This document shows positions 32,692-41,032 of a stretch of DNA of 46,972 bases, one piece after another (the first letter of the stretch is position 1; each line of letters starts with the position of its first letter). The DNA comes from DATEPR01 sp036279295 (GTDB lineage Bacteria; Actinomycetota; Actinomycetes; Mycobacteriales; Pseudonocardiaceae). The DNA lies in the NCBI GenBank assembly GCA_036279295.1, contig DASUJK010000269.1, positions 1 through 46,972 on the forward strand. The letters run 5' to 3'. A model generated the notes under the pieces. The model saw only the letters and a program-made list of their open reading frames with translations, was not told the origin of the DNA and did not search any database. Position numbers and translations under genes: made by a program.

Positions 32692-34124
32692 CCGCATGCT
32701 GGCACCTGTTGCACGCGGAATGGACGAAGTTCCGGACGGTCCGCGGCTGGGTGATCGGCATGCTGGTGGCTGTCGGCGTGACCGTGCTGGTCGGGCTGTT
32801 GGGGCCGGCGAGCAGCAACGTCAGCTGCGCCGGTCCTGGCGGTCGGCCGTGCACCCTGGCGAACCACACTCCTCCGCTGGGTCCGGACGGTGAGGCGGTG
32901 GCCGACGGCTTCTACTTCGTGCGGCAGCCGCTGACCGGCGACGGCAGCATCACCGCGCGGCTGACGTCGCTGACCGGCAGTGTGCAGCCGTGGTCGAAGA
33001 CCGGGGTGATCATCAAGGCGAGCACACGCCAGGGCTCGGCCTACGCGGCGGTCGTGGCAACCGGCAGCCATGGCGTGCGGATGCAGTACGACTTCACGCA
33101 CGACACCGCGGGTCAACCCGGCGATCCGCGCTGGCTGCGACTCACCCGCGCCGGTGACACGATCACCGGCTACGACTCCACCGACGGCACGCATTGGCAC
33201 GTGATCAGCACGGCGACGCTGGCCGGGCTGCCGACCACTGTGCAGGCAGGCCTGCTGGCGACCTCACCCGGCGTCGACGGTCCCACGCTGGCCACCGGCA
33301 CGTTCGACAACGTCAGCCTGGCCGGTGCGGCCCCTGGCCGGTGGATCGGTGGCGATGTGGCAGGCCTGGGTCCTGGCGGCGGACCGGGCAGCGGGTTCCA
33401 GCAGTCCGGCGGCACGCTCACGGTGAGCGGGTCCGGCGACATCGCACCCGCCGTACCCGGACAGGGTGGGCTGGACAAGACGATCGAGAACGGTCTGATC
33501 GGCGTCTTCGCAGGCCTGATCGCGGTGATCATCGTGGCCACGCTGTTCGTCACCACCGAGTACCGGCGTGGCCTGATCCGCACGACGCTCGCGGCCAGTC
33601 CGTGGCGCGGCGGAGTGTTGGCGGCGAAAGCCGTGGTGGTCGGTGTGGTCACGTTCGTGGCCGGGCTGGTGGCAGCGTCGATCGCGGTGCCACTGGTCGC
33701 GCGGCTGGAGCACGGCAAGGGTTTCTACGTCTACACGGTGACACCGCTGACGGAACTGCGGGTGGTGGTCGGTACGGCCGCGCTGCTCGCGGTGAGCGCG
33801 GTGCTCGCCCTCGCGGTCGGCACCATGGTGCGGCGCGGCGCAGGCGCGGTCGCGGCCGTGATCGTGGCGATCGTGCTGCCGTACATCCTGACGATCGCGC
33901 CGGTGCTGCCGGCCGGTGCTGCCGAGTGGCTGGCGCGGCTCACCCCGGCCGCAGCGTTCGCCGTGCAGCAGAGCATTCCCCAGTACACGCAGGTCACGGC
34001 GAGCTACACACCTGCGGACGGCTTCTTCCCGCTGGCGCCGTGGGCCGGTTTCGGGGTGCTGTGCGGGTACACGGCGATCGCGCTCGTCGTCGCGTTCTTC
34101 GTGTTGCACAGGCGGGACGCGTGA
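32688..34124 (+). CDS. ABC-2 permease with large extracytoplasmic lectin-like insert
   Basis: A 478-residue permease, longer than usual. After the first membrane helix (VIGMLVAVGVTVLVGLLG, about 17-34) comes an extracytoplasmic region of about 220 residues. It contains FYFVRQPLTGDGSITARLTSL, WSKTGVIIKAS and RWLRLTRAGDTITGYDSTDGTHW, which resembles the concanavalin-like/DUF1349 beta-sandwich that may bind sugar or glycan. Five further membrane helices follow from about residue 270, with the ABC-2 loop TTEYRRGLIRTTLAASPWR. It overlaps both neighbours by 4 bp. The insert may sense or bind an external ligand. The fold assignment of the insert is from pattern resemblance only. Confidence 0.83.
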   Translation: MTACWHLLHAEWTKFRTVRGWVIGMLVAVGVTVLVGLLGPASSNVSCAGPGGRPCTLANHTPPLGPDGEAVADGFYFVRQPLTGDGSITARLTSLTGSVQPWSKTGVIIKASTRQGSAYAAVVATGSHGVRMQYDFTHDTAGQPGDPRWLRLTRAGDTITGYDSTDGTHWHVISTATLAGLPTTVQAGLLATSPGVDGPTLATGTFDNVSLAGAAPGRWIGGDVAGLGPGGGPGSGFQQSGGTLTVSGSGDIAPAVPGQGGLDKTIENGLIGVFAGLIAVIIVATLFVTTEYRRGLIRTTLAASPWRGGVLAAKAVVVGVVTFVAGLVAASIAVPLVARLEHGKGFYVYTVTPLTELRVVVGTAALLAVSAVLALAVGTMVRRGAGAVAAVIVAIVLPYILTIAPVLPAGAAEWLARLTPAAAFAVQQSIPQYTQVTASYTPADGFFPLAPWAGFGVLCGYTAIALVVAFFVLHRRDA

Positions 34125-34852
34125 CCATGCGGGAGGCGCTGCACGCCGAGTGGACGAAACTGCGCACGGTGGCCGGCACGGGGTGGCTGCTGGTGGCCAT
34201 CGTGGTGTTGACGGTCGGGTTGAGCGCGGCGGCCGTGGCGAGTTGTGCGACGGCGGGCTGTGTTCCGGATCCGGCGAAGACCAGCCTGACCGGCATCGAC
34301 TTCGGCCAGGCGGTGGTGGCGATCCTGGCCGCGCTGGCGGTCAGTGGCGAGTACAGCGGCGGCATGATCCGGGTGACGTTCACGGCGATGCCGCGCCGGA
34401 TCACCGTCCTGACCGCGAAGGCACTCGCGGTCAGCGGTGTGGTGCTGGTGGCCGGGGTCGCAGCGGTTCTGCTCTCCATTGTGGTCAGTGGTCTGTTGTT
34501 TTCTGGCAACGAGTTCTCAGCGCGCGCGACCGGCGGGTCGGTGCTCTATCTTGTGCTGGTCGGGCTGCTCAGCCTCGGGGTGGCCACCGCGGTCCGGGAC
34601 TCCGCGGTAGCGGTCGGGGTGGTCCTCGCGCTGCTCTACCTGTTCCCGGTGGTGGCGACCGTCATCGGGGATCCGGTGTGGCACCGGCACTTCCTGCAGA
34701 TCGGCCCGATGACGGCTGGGCTGGCCATCCAGGCCACGGTGCACCTGGAGGCGCTGCCGATCGCGCCGTGGGCGGGTCTCGGAGTGCTGGCGGCGTGGGC
34801 GTCCGGTGCGCTGCTCGTCGGCGGGTCGGTGCTCCGACTGCGGGACGCGTGA
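34121..34852 (+). CDS. ABC-2 permease, second subunit
   Basis: A 243-residue six-helix permease related to its neighbour: it begins with the same LHAEWTKLRTV membrane-entry motif and has GEYSGGMIRVTFTAMPRR in the first loop. It lacks the extracytoplasmic insert. The GTG at 34121 lies in the 4-bp overlap GTGA with the upstream stop; the ATG at 34127 is an alternative. With the ATPase and the longer permease it forms a heterodimeric exporter. The operon ends at 34852 and is followed by a hairpin. Confidence 0.88.
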   Translation: MTMREALHAEWTKLRTVAGTGWLLVAIVVLTVGLSAAAVASCATAGCVPDPAKTSLTGIDFGQAVVAILAALAVSGEYSGGMIRVTFTAMPRRITVLTAKALAVSGVVLVAGVAAVLLSIVVSGLLFSGNEFSARATGGSVLYLVLVGLLSLGVATAVRDSAVAVGVVLALLYLFPVVATVIGDPVWHRHFLQIGPMTAGLAIQATVHLEALPIAPWAGLGVLAAWASGALLVGGSVLRLRDA

Positions 34853-34991
34853 CCACCACGCCCACCCCGACCCGCCGGACCCCGACACATCAGGCCAATT
34901 GGGCGGACCGCACCCTGGCGGCAACGACCGGGCATCGACGTTCGATTATTCACCGCCGCCTACCCGGCCGTACTCTGGCCGCACCCGCGCT

Positions 34992-35025
34992 GAAGCCCCG
35001 CCCTCACAAGGAGGAACGGGGCTTC
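34992..35025. terminator. Hairpin between ABC operon and tRNA cluster
   Basis: GAAGCCCCG (34992-35000) pairs with CGGGGCTTC (35017-35025) around a 16-base loop. It stands between the rightward ABC operon and the leftward tRNA genes and can stop both. Confidence 0.65.
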
Positions 35026-35043
35026 TGGCCAGCTAGAACACGC

Positions 35044-35118
35044 TGGTGGGCGATACAGGGATTGAACCTGTGACCTCTACCGTGTCAAGGTAGCGCTCTC
35101 CCACTGAGCTAATCGCCC
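35044..35118 (-). tRNA. tRNA-Val (GAC)
   Basis: The leftward strand folds as a tRNA: acceptor GGGCGAT with its partner, D-arm GCTCAGTGGGAGAGC, anticodon stem CTACC/GGTAG with loop TTGACAC giving anticodon GAC, and T-arm with GGTTCAATC. A CCA end is encoded. It is the third gene of the Gly-Cys-Val cluster, one base after tRNA-Cys. Confidence 0.97.
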
Positions 35119-35119
35119 G

Positions 35120-35191
35120 AGGCGGAGACGGGAATCGAACCCGTGTACAGGGCTTTGCAGGCCCTTGCCTAAGCCACTCGGCCACTCCGCC
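35120..35191 (-). tRNA. tRNA-Cys (GCA)
   Basis: The acceptor stem is GGCGGAG/CTCCGCC and the anticodon loop CTGCAAA gives GCA. The T-arm contains GGTTCGATT and the discriminator is U, as typical for tRNA-Cys. CCA is not encoded. It lies between tRNA-Gly and tRNA-Val. Confidence 0.97.
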
Positions 35192-35252
35192 GTTGCTCGT
35201 CGGTCAGTCGGACCTCCGAGAATACGACCCGGACCAGGAGGGGCCGTTGCCG

Positions 35253-35325
35253 AGCGGACGACGGGATTCGAACCCGCGACCCTCACCTTGGCAAGGTGAT
35301 GCGCTACCAGCTGCGCTACGTCCGC
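35253..35325 (-). tRNA. tRNA-Gly (GCC)
   Basis: The acceptor stem is GCGGACG/CGTCCGC and the anticodon loop TTGCCAA gives GCC, with GGTTCGAAT in the T-arm. CCA is not encoded. It is the first gene of the leftward cluster and lies 61 bases upstream of tRNA-Cys. Confidence 0.97.
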
Positions 35326-35441
35326 ATGCATTCACGTTCGGTGTTGGCCGGTCACCGTCCGTCCCGTGCGAGCGAAACTTTATCGGACGGCGGTCCTGTC
35401 AACCAAATCGGGGTGCCCCAACGGCACCCTACCCTTGTCGA

Positions 35442-35867
35442 TCAGCCGAGATCGGTGGCAATCATCTGCGTCAGCGCCTCGTCCACGTCCACCCAGAGGT
35501 GCTCGTTGCCGGGCACGACGACGTCGTAGGTCCGGTCGAGGAAGTCCGCGAACTCCTGGGCCGACGCCTCGAACACAGCGTGTCCGGACGGCGAGCTGAG
35601 CTCGACGACAACCACCTCGGGGTCGTCCACCGACGGCCGGATCCGGACGTCACCCTCACCAGCGGCGGCGATCAGGCCGTCGGCGAGCAGATCGCGCGCG
35701 AACACCCACTCCACCCAGCCGGCCTTGCCGGTCCGGAAGGCGGCGACCACCGCGTACGGGTCCCTGGTGTCGTACCTCAACTCGACCCGCACGGGCACAG
35801 CCGGGCACCGGGGCGCCAGCAGGTCGAACACCGCGGTTGCGCGGAGCGTCACATGGTCGTTTCGCAT
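35442..35867 (-). CDS. ssgB: SsgA/SsgB-like sporulation and cell-division regulator
   Basis: A 141-residue SsgA-like protein. The family pattern is clear: LRATAVFDLLAP, VRVELRYDTRDPYAVVAAFRTG, WVEWVFARDLLADGL, GDVRIRP and the end segment VFEASAQEFADFLDRTYDVVVPG. It matches SsgB more closely than SsgA, by memory. In Streptomyces SsgB positions FtsZ rings at sporulation septa. It occurs only in morphologically complex actinobacteria, which supports the organism assignment. The ATG at 35867 opens leftward; it is transcribed alone toward the tRNA-Gly gene. Confidence 0.9.
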   Translation of the reverse strand: MRNDHVTLRATAVFDLLAPRCPAVPVRVELRYDTRDPYAVVAAFRTGKAGWVEWVFARDLLADGLIAAAGEGDVRIRPSVDDPEVVVVELSSPSGHAVFEASAQEFADFLDRTYDVVVPGNEHLWVDVDEALTQMIATDLG

Positions 35868-36245
35868 CGTCGTTACCCTTCTGCTCCCTCCCGGTCAGGA
35901 AACGACCGAGCTACTCAGTTGTGACGTGCAAGTGAGCGCAATCCCTCTCACTCTGGCCGTAGTTCACTCTTCCGTGCCAGAACTACTTCGTAGCGCTACC
36001 TGTCAACTCCGCTCCGTCACCAAGATCGCTCCTGTCGCCGCACCAGTTCATCATGGCGGGTAGCGGCCGACCCCGGAACCGCATCAATGCGAATGTTGGC
36101 GGTGCGTGATCTCACGGATGGCACTCCCGTGAGTCAACGTGTATGCCTGCCCCGATTTTCACCTTCGCGTCGCGATCCTGTACTGTCTGCGACGTCACCG
36201 AGCGGTCGGGCCACCGGCCGGTTGTGGTTGACTCCAGTTGTCAAT
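35868..36245. other. Intergenic region between ssgB and tRNA-Val(CAC)
   Basis: No convincing gene is seen in these 378 bases. It must contain the leftward ssgB promoter and the rightward tRNA promoter. A possible tRNA promoter is TTCACC at 36158-36163 and TACTGT at 36181-36186, 17 bases apart; the match to consensus is modest. Confidence 0.4.
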
Positions 36246-36317
36246 GGGCGATTAGCTCAGCGGGAGAGCGCTTCGTTCACACCGAAGAGGTCGCAGGTTC
36301 GATCCCTGCATCGCCCA
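36246..36317 (+). tRNA. tRNA-Val (CAC)
   Basis: A rightward tRNA with acceptor GGGCGAT/ATCGCCC, D-arm GCTCAGCGGGAGAGC, anticodon stem CTTCG/CGAAG with loop TTCACAC giving CAC, and T-arm GGTTCGATC. No CCA is encoded. An integrase relic lies about 120 bases beyond its 3' end, so this gene is a likely integration target. Confidence 0.97.
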
Positions 36318-36337
36318 CAGTACATTCTCGCTGGTCA

Positions 36338-36371
36338 GATGGCCTGCCGATGATCACATCGGCAGGCCATC
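36338..36371 (+). terminator. Perfect hairpin after tRNA-Val(CAC)
   Basis: A 15-bp perfect stem (36338-36352 with 36357-36371; arm GATGGCCTGCCGATG) with loop ATCA starts 20 bases after the tRNA. It is the probable tRNA terminator and could also protect the convergent integrase side. Confidence 0.8.
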
Positions 36372-36434
36372 GGCGTGTCGTGGCGAGCAAATGGGGAGCA
36401 CGGCTTCCTGACCACAACCCACGATCCGAAGAGG

Positions 36435-36668
36435 TCATGCCGCTTGTGGCTCCACAGCGGGGCTTTCGGTCCAGGTCCACCCGCCGTCCTGCTCCCACCG
36501 CCGCTGGAGGGCCTCAAGCGTGTCCTCGATCATCTGATCGGTGACGTGGGAGTAGATGTCGTCAACGTCTTTGCGCTTGTGACCGAGCCGCTCCAGCCGC
36601 ATGATCCGGGGCACGTGATCCTCGATCAACCACGTCTCGTGCGTGTGTCGAAGGTCATGGAAGTGCAT
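36435..36668 (-). pseudogene. Tyrosine integrase, C-terminal relic
   Basis: A 77-codon fragment that matches the C-terminal catalytic end of a phage/AICE-type tyrosine recombinase. FHDLRHTHETWL carries the H-x-x-R box, RLGHK the second His region and DDIYSHVT the nucleophile Tyr. The following QMIEDTLEALQRRWEQDGG is the usual tail. The N-terminal binding domain and first catalytic Arg are absent. A nearby out-of-frame RWGD just upstream could be a trace of them. The relic points toward tRNA-Val(CAC) on the opposite strand, as integrases of tRNA-inserted elements often do. It is non-functional but marks an integration boundary. Confidence 0.75.
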
Positions 36669-36865
36669 CTCCCCAGCGGGACGTGATTCTCGGCACGCAC
36701 AGCCACCGCAGGACGGCGAGGTAGGCGAAGCGGACCAGCACGAGCCGTGATCACGCCCGACCGCGGTCGTTCACGACGTGACACCCGCGGACCTGCACGG
36801 ATGATATTTCCCGGCACGGACAGATCTCCCGGGCCTTGACGGGCTCGGACCGCGCGACCGCGTTT

Positions 36866-36885
36866 CCTGCGCCGACGGGCGCAGG
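36866..36885 (-). terminator. Hairpin after the SMC-like gene
   Basis: CCTGCGCC (36866-36873) pairs with GGCGCAGG (36878-36885) around GACG, beginning 10 bases after the TIGR02680 stop on the leftward strand. It is followed by only AAACG, so a modest terminator. It suggests that the operon ends here without a further gene. The 36669-36865 stretch up to the integrase relic holds no gene I can support. Confidence 0.55.
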
Positions 36886-36895
36886 CTGAGCTCGC

Positions 36896-39800
36896 TCAGG
36901 TCGTGGCCACGACTCGGCGGCGGGTGCCGGGTGAGCCGAGGGCGGCGGCCAGTTGATCAGTATCATCGGCCAGCAGTTGCCCATTCTCCCAGACCAGAAG
37001 CAGCGCGCTGACAGTGTGTTCGACGGGGGAGTGCGCGAGGTCGTAGTGAGCGGCGGCCGGCACGGCGGCGTGCGCGGCCCACAGGTCGTAGCCGGTCATG
37101 AACAGGTCGAGGTCGAACTGCGCGGCCAGCCCCATCAGCTCCCCGCGACCGGTGTCGTCCACGCCCGCGAAGGCCTCGTCAAGCGCCAGCAGGCGCGGCG
37201 CATCCGGGCTCGCGGAGTTGAGCATGGCGTGCGCGGCGGCGAACAGCGGCAGGTGCAGCGACACGGACTGCTCGCCGCCCGACAGCCTGCTGTGCCGGGC
37301 CCGGGTCAGCGTCTCCTCAGCACCCTCCGGGCGGACCAGCAGGAAGCTGAACTGGCGCCAGCGCCGATAGTCCAGCACCTGAGCGAGCAACTCGCGGTAG
37401 GGCAGTTCCCGGTGGCGGGCGCGGGCGGTCTTGATCTGTGCGGCGAAGTGGCCACGCATCCGGGCCAGCACATCCGGGCCCAGCCGGGAGGAGTCCGCGT
37501 CCAGCAGCGCGCACACCGCGCGCTGCTCCTCATCCAGTTTGTCGGCGACCTGCCAGCGCACACCGACCGTGGTGCCCGACGACATCCGTCGCGAGCGCAT
37601 CTCGGTGTTCATCCGGCGGATGAGATCCCGCGCATCCACCGTGCGGTCGTGGATCTGCTGGGCGAGGCGCGTGAGCAGGGCGTCTTCCAGGATCCGCTGC
37701 TCGGACTCGGACAGCAGCAACTGCTGGTCGCGGCGGGCGGCGGCGATGCGCTGCGCGAACGCGCCGACCGGCAGCGGCCCCTGCTCGTCGGCGATCCGCA
37801 CCACGATCACCCCGTCGGAGCTGTCCCATTCGGGGTGATAGTCCTGGCCGGCGGCGCCGAGCTGGGTCTGCAACTCATCCAGTGCCCTGGTCAGGCGGGT
37901 GGCGGACTGCTTGAGTGAGGTCTCGGTGGGGGTGAGGTCGCGGGTCGTGGTGAGGATCGCCTCGTGCACGGCGGTGACGGCGGCCGGCAGCTCGGTGCCG
38001 GACCAGTCCGCCTGCTGGCCTGGCCAAGCCAGGCCGGGCGGGCACTTGAGCAGGTCGAGCAACTCGCGGGCGGCATAGGGGGCGAGGCCATGGGCGGTCT
38101 GGCGTTCTTCGGCGGCGGCCACCACCAGGGCCTGACGGCCGGCCGCCAGGCGCTCCCGGGCCGCTGCCTCGGCGATCAGGGCCTCGCGTTCGGCGGTCCG
38201 GGCGGCGGTCTCGGCCTGTTCGGCGTTGGTGGTGGCCGCCTCGGCGTCCTCGATCCGCACGATCACTTCGCGGGCCTCCGCGCCAGCCGCGTCGCGCAGC
38301 GCGTCCAGCTTGGCGGCTTCCTCCGTGTGGCGGCGGCGAGCCGCGCGTTCGACCTCGGTGGCGGCGCGCTCCTCCGCGGCGGCGTGGTCGCGCCGGGCGG
38401 TGGCTTCCGCGACGGACTCCCGCTGCCGGGCCTCCTCCCGCCGACGTCCGGTCAGCTGGCCCGCGGTGGCCTCGAACCGGCGAACAGCGTCGGCGACCTG
38501 CTCCGACCGCTCGGGGTCCAGTGCGTGCTCCGCGGCGGCGCGGCGTAGTGCCCGCTCGGTGACCGTGCTCGCGGCGACGGCCTGGTCGTAGGTTGCCTGG
38601 GCCTGGTCGGCCGCCTCTCGCGCGGCACGCAGCCGGCCAGCGGCCCGTGCCTGCTCGCGCAGCGCCGCCGCGACCGCCCCGGTGCGCGGCAGCGCCGCAC
38701 GAGTCTCGGCGAAAGCGGTCAGACCGTCCTCCACGGCGGCGTCCCGCCGGTTCAACTCGGCGAGCCGGCTGTCGAGTTCGCCGATCTTGGCCTCGCAGGC
38801 GGCGATTCGGGCGGCGCGACGGCGGGCACGGGCCGTGGCGCCGATGTACTCGGCGTGCTCCTTGTGGTGCGCGCCCACCGTGACGCCATGTGCGTACCGG
38901 CCGTCGCCGGTCACGATGGCCGCGGCCCCGGACAGCTCGCCGGCCGTGGCGATGGAGCGCAGGACTGCCTTGACGTGCGCGGCGGGAACGGGTGCGCCCT
39001 TCTCGGGCAGCAGCAGGTCGGCCAGGCTCGCACCCGCGACCGGCGTGCCGGGGATCAGATAGCCGTCGCTGTCGCCGGCCGCCACGGCCTGGTCTTCCGC
39101 GCAGATCCAGGCGTCGAGCATGCCGGCGGCCTGCAACGCGGCCTCCAAGGCCGCGGCCCGTTCCTCGGTCACTTTGGCAGCGAACCGGACCAGTTGCCAC
39201 AGTGGTGCTCCGGCCCGGCCCGTGCGGTCGGCGGTGCGTCCGGGATGCGGGGGTGGGGCGTCGTCACGCTCGGCCGCGATCCGGTCGCGTTCCTCGACGG
39301 CGAGCCCGCGTTCCCGCTCGGCCGACGTGCGGTCGGCACGTAGCCGGGCGCGCTGCTCGCGCAGGTCTTGCACGGCCTCGGCGGTCGCCTCACCGAAGAC
39401 GGTTTCCAGGCCGGGCGCATCCGGTTCACCGACCTTCTCAAGGGCCGCACCGAGCGCCTCGGCCAGCGCGTCGGCCCGCGAATCGGAGTCGGTCAGTGGC
39501 CGACCGTGCCGCTCCCACCACTGCCGCAGCGCCTCGTGGGCCTGTTCCCGGGCCGCGGCCACGGTAGCCGCGGTCACCGTCTCCGCAGCCTCGGCCTCGG
39601 CGGCGGTCTCCCGCGCCCGGTCCAGGGCCAGCCGGGCCAGGTCGCGGGCCTGCACGGCGCTGTGGTGCGCGGCCTGTGCGGCGCGCACCGCGCGGACCGC
39701 CTCCTCGCGGGCGGCGGCTCGCGAGGCGACCCGGTCGGCCAGCCCCTCGGCCCGCGCGTCATCGGCCGGCCAGACGATGCTCGCGGCGGTGGCGTGGTCG

Positions 39801-40957
39801 GCGAGTTCGGCCGCAGCACGCGACACCGCCGCCTCCAACTCGGTGAGCGTGGCGCCCGCGCGTTCCAACTCGGCACGCGCCCGAACGGTCGCCGCGCCGC
39901 GCCGGGCCAGGTCCGCGGCGGCGTCCCCGGCGGCTTGGTCGCAGGTCCGTACCAGCCGTTCCAGGTCGGCGAGCTGCTGCACGGCCTGGTAGGCGGCGCT
40001 GGACCGCAACTGCTCCAGCCGGGCGCGCAGCCCCGCCAGGGCGTTCTCGGCCTCCTCCCGACCGGTCTCGGCCGCGGCCCGCTGCTGCTCGGCCAGCCCC
40101 AACTCCACCTCGGCGGCGGCAACCGTGTCGCGGCGGGCAGTGGTATCCGCACGGCGGCGGGTCAGCGCGTCAGCGGCCCACCGGGCATGGGTGCGCAGGT
40201 AGGTGGTGTAGCCAGCGAGAAACGCGCCGGTGGCCTCGTCCGCGGCGGCCAGCCCCTCGAGGGTGCGGGCCACCGACTCCATGTCGTCGAAGGAGCGGGC
40301 CGCCTCGGCGATCAGCTCGTCGTCCACCGGGCGCAGCCCGTCGGTGAGCGTGTCGGACAGCTTCACCGGGTCGAGATTCTTCGCCAGCTGCGGACGACGT
40401 AGCGTCAGGATAAGGGTGAGCAACTGCTCGTAGCGTTCCCGGCCCAGCCCGAACAGCCGCTGGTCGATCGCGGCCCGGTAGTCGGTCGGGGAGGAGTACA
40501 CGGCGTCGTCGCCGATCTCGGCGGCGAGTTGCTTCTTGGTCATCGGCCGGTCGTCCTCCGTGAGCAGCGAGAAGTCCTCGCCCACCCGGCCGTCGGAGAC
40601 GAAGTGCCAGCGCACTGGCGTGTCCCGGTGTCGCTGCGCGTGCATGCCGACGCCGACGGTCACCGACTCACCGGTGTCGCGGTGGCGTAGTTCGAGCCAG
40701 ACATAGCCGACGGCGTTGTCCTGCCCCCGGAACAGCAGGTTGGACTTCATGGTGCGGTCCTCGGCGGCGAAGGGGTTGAGCCGCTTCGGGTCGATCCGGC
40801 CGTCCAGCACGAACGGGAATAGCACCTCCAGTGCCTTGGTCTTGCCCGAGCCGTTGGGGCCGCGCAGCACCAGCCAGCCGCCGGCGAAACAGAACTCCTC
40901 GTCCCGGTAGTCCCACAGGTTGACGATCCCGGCCCGTGTGGGCTCGAAGCGGGTCAC
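36896..40957 (-). CDS. SMC-like ATPase, TIGR02680 family (Wadjet JetC-type)
   Basis: A 1353-residue SMC/Rad50-like protein. The N-terminal head opens with TRFEPTRAGIVNLWDYRDEEFCFAGGWLVL and Walker A GPNGSGKT at 33-40. Long Ala/Arg/Glu-rich coiled-coil arms (about 240-560 and 690-1000) flank a hinge region (about 570-690) containing LWQLVRFAAKVTEERAAALEAALQAAG and IVTGDGRYAHGVTVGAHH. The C-terminal head has the ABC signature LSGGEQ and Walker B PRLLALDEAFAGVDD. This matches the family that serves as the loop-extruding motor of Wadjet-type plasmid defence (JetC). The GTG at 40957 has only a weak AAGGA ahead. It follows the TIGR02678 gene by 75 bp and is the last gene of the operon. Confidence 0.9.
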   Translation of the reverse strand: MTRFEPTRAGIVNLWDYRDEEFCFAGGWLVLRGPNGSGKTKALEVLFPFVLDGRIDPKRLNPFAAEDRTMKSNLLFRGQDNAVGYVWLELRHRDTGESVTVGVGMHAQRHRDTPVRWHFVSDGRVGEDFSLLTEDDRPMTKKQLAAEIGDDAVYSSPTDYRAAIDQRLFGLGRERYEQLLTLILTLRRPQLAKNLDPVKLSDTLTDGLRPVDDELIAEAARSFDDMESVARTLEGLAAADEATGAFLAGYTTYLRTHARWAADALTRRRADTTARRDTVAAAEVELGLAEQQRAAAETGREEAENALAGLRARLEQLRSSAAYQAVQQLADLERLVRTCDQAAGDAAADLARRGAATVRARAELERAGATLTELEAAVSRAAAELADHATAASIVWPADDARAEGLADRVASRAAAREEAVRAVRAAQAAHHSAVQARDLARLALDRARETAAEAEAAETVTAATVAAAREQAHEALRQWWERHGRPLTDSDSRADALAEALGAALEKVGEPDAPGLETVFGEATAEAVQDLREQRARLRADRTSAERERGLAVEERDRIAAERDDAPPPHPGRTADRTGRAGAPLWQLVRFAAKVTEERAAALEAALQAAGMLDAWICAEDQAVAAGDSDGYLIPGTPVAGASLADLLLPEKGAPVPAAHVKAVLRSIATAGELSGAAAIVTGDGRYAHGVTVGAHHKEHAEYIGATARARRRAARIAACEAKIGELDSRLAELNRRDAAVEDGLTAFAETRAALPRTGAVAAALREQARAAGRLRAAREAADQAQATYDQAVAASTVTERALRRAAAEHALDPERSEQVADAVRRFEATAGQLTGRRREEARQRESVAEATARRDHAAAEERAATEVERAARRRHTEEAAKLDALRDAAGAEAREVIVRIEDAEAATTNAEQAETAARTAEREALIAEAAARERLAAGRQALVVAAAEERQTAHGLAPYAARELLDLLKCPPGLAWPGQQADWSGTELPAAVTAVHEAILTTTRDLTPTETSLKQSATRLTRALDELQTQLGAAGQDYHPEWDSSDGVIVVRIADEQGPLPVGAFAQRIAAARRDQQLLLSESEQRILEDALLTRLAQQIHDRTVDARDLIRRMNTEMRSRRMSSGTTVGVRWQVADKLDEEQRAVCALLDADSSRLGPDVLARMRGHFAAQIKTARARHRELPYRELLAQVLDYRRWRQFSFLLVRPEGAEETLTRARHSRLSGGEQSVSLHLPLFAAAHAMLNSASPDAPRLLALDEAFAGVDDTGRGELMGLAAQFDLDLFMTGYDLWAAHAAVPAAAHYDLAHSPVEHTVSALLLVWENGQLLADDTDQLAAALGSPGTRRRVVATT

Positions 40958-41032
40958 GCGCGTCGTTGTCCTTCATGTCGGTGGTGTGCGAGGGGTCGAA
41001 CTCGGCGACCGGCGCCAGGCCGCCGCTTGCCG

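Noticed and set aside
35044..36317. tRNA-Val(GAC) as the second attachment site of the element
   Set aside because: Its 3' end is similar only because both are valine tRNAs; several mismatches occur and it lies on the wrong side of the integrase relic.
36953..40402. Several long open frames opposite the SMC-like gene
   Set aside because: They mirror the Ala/Arg/Glu-rich coiled-coil coding of the real gene and show no domain or ribosome-site evidence.
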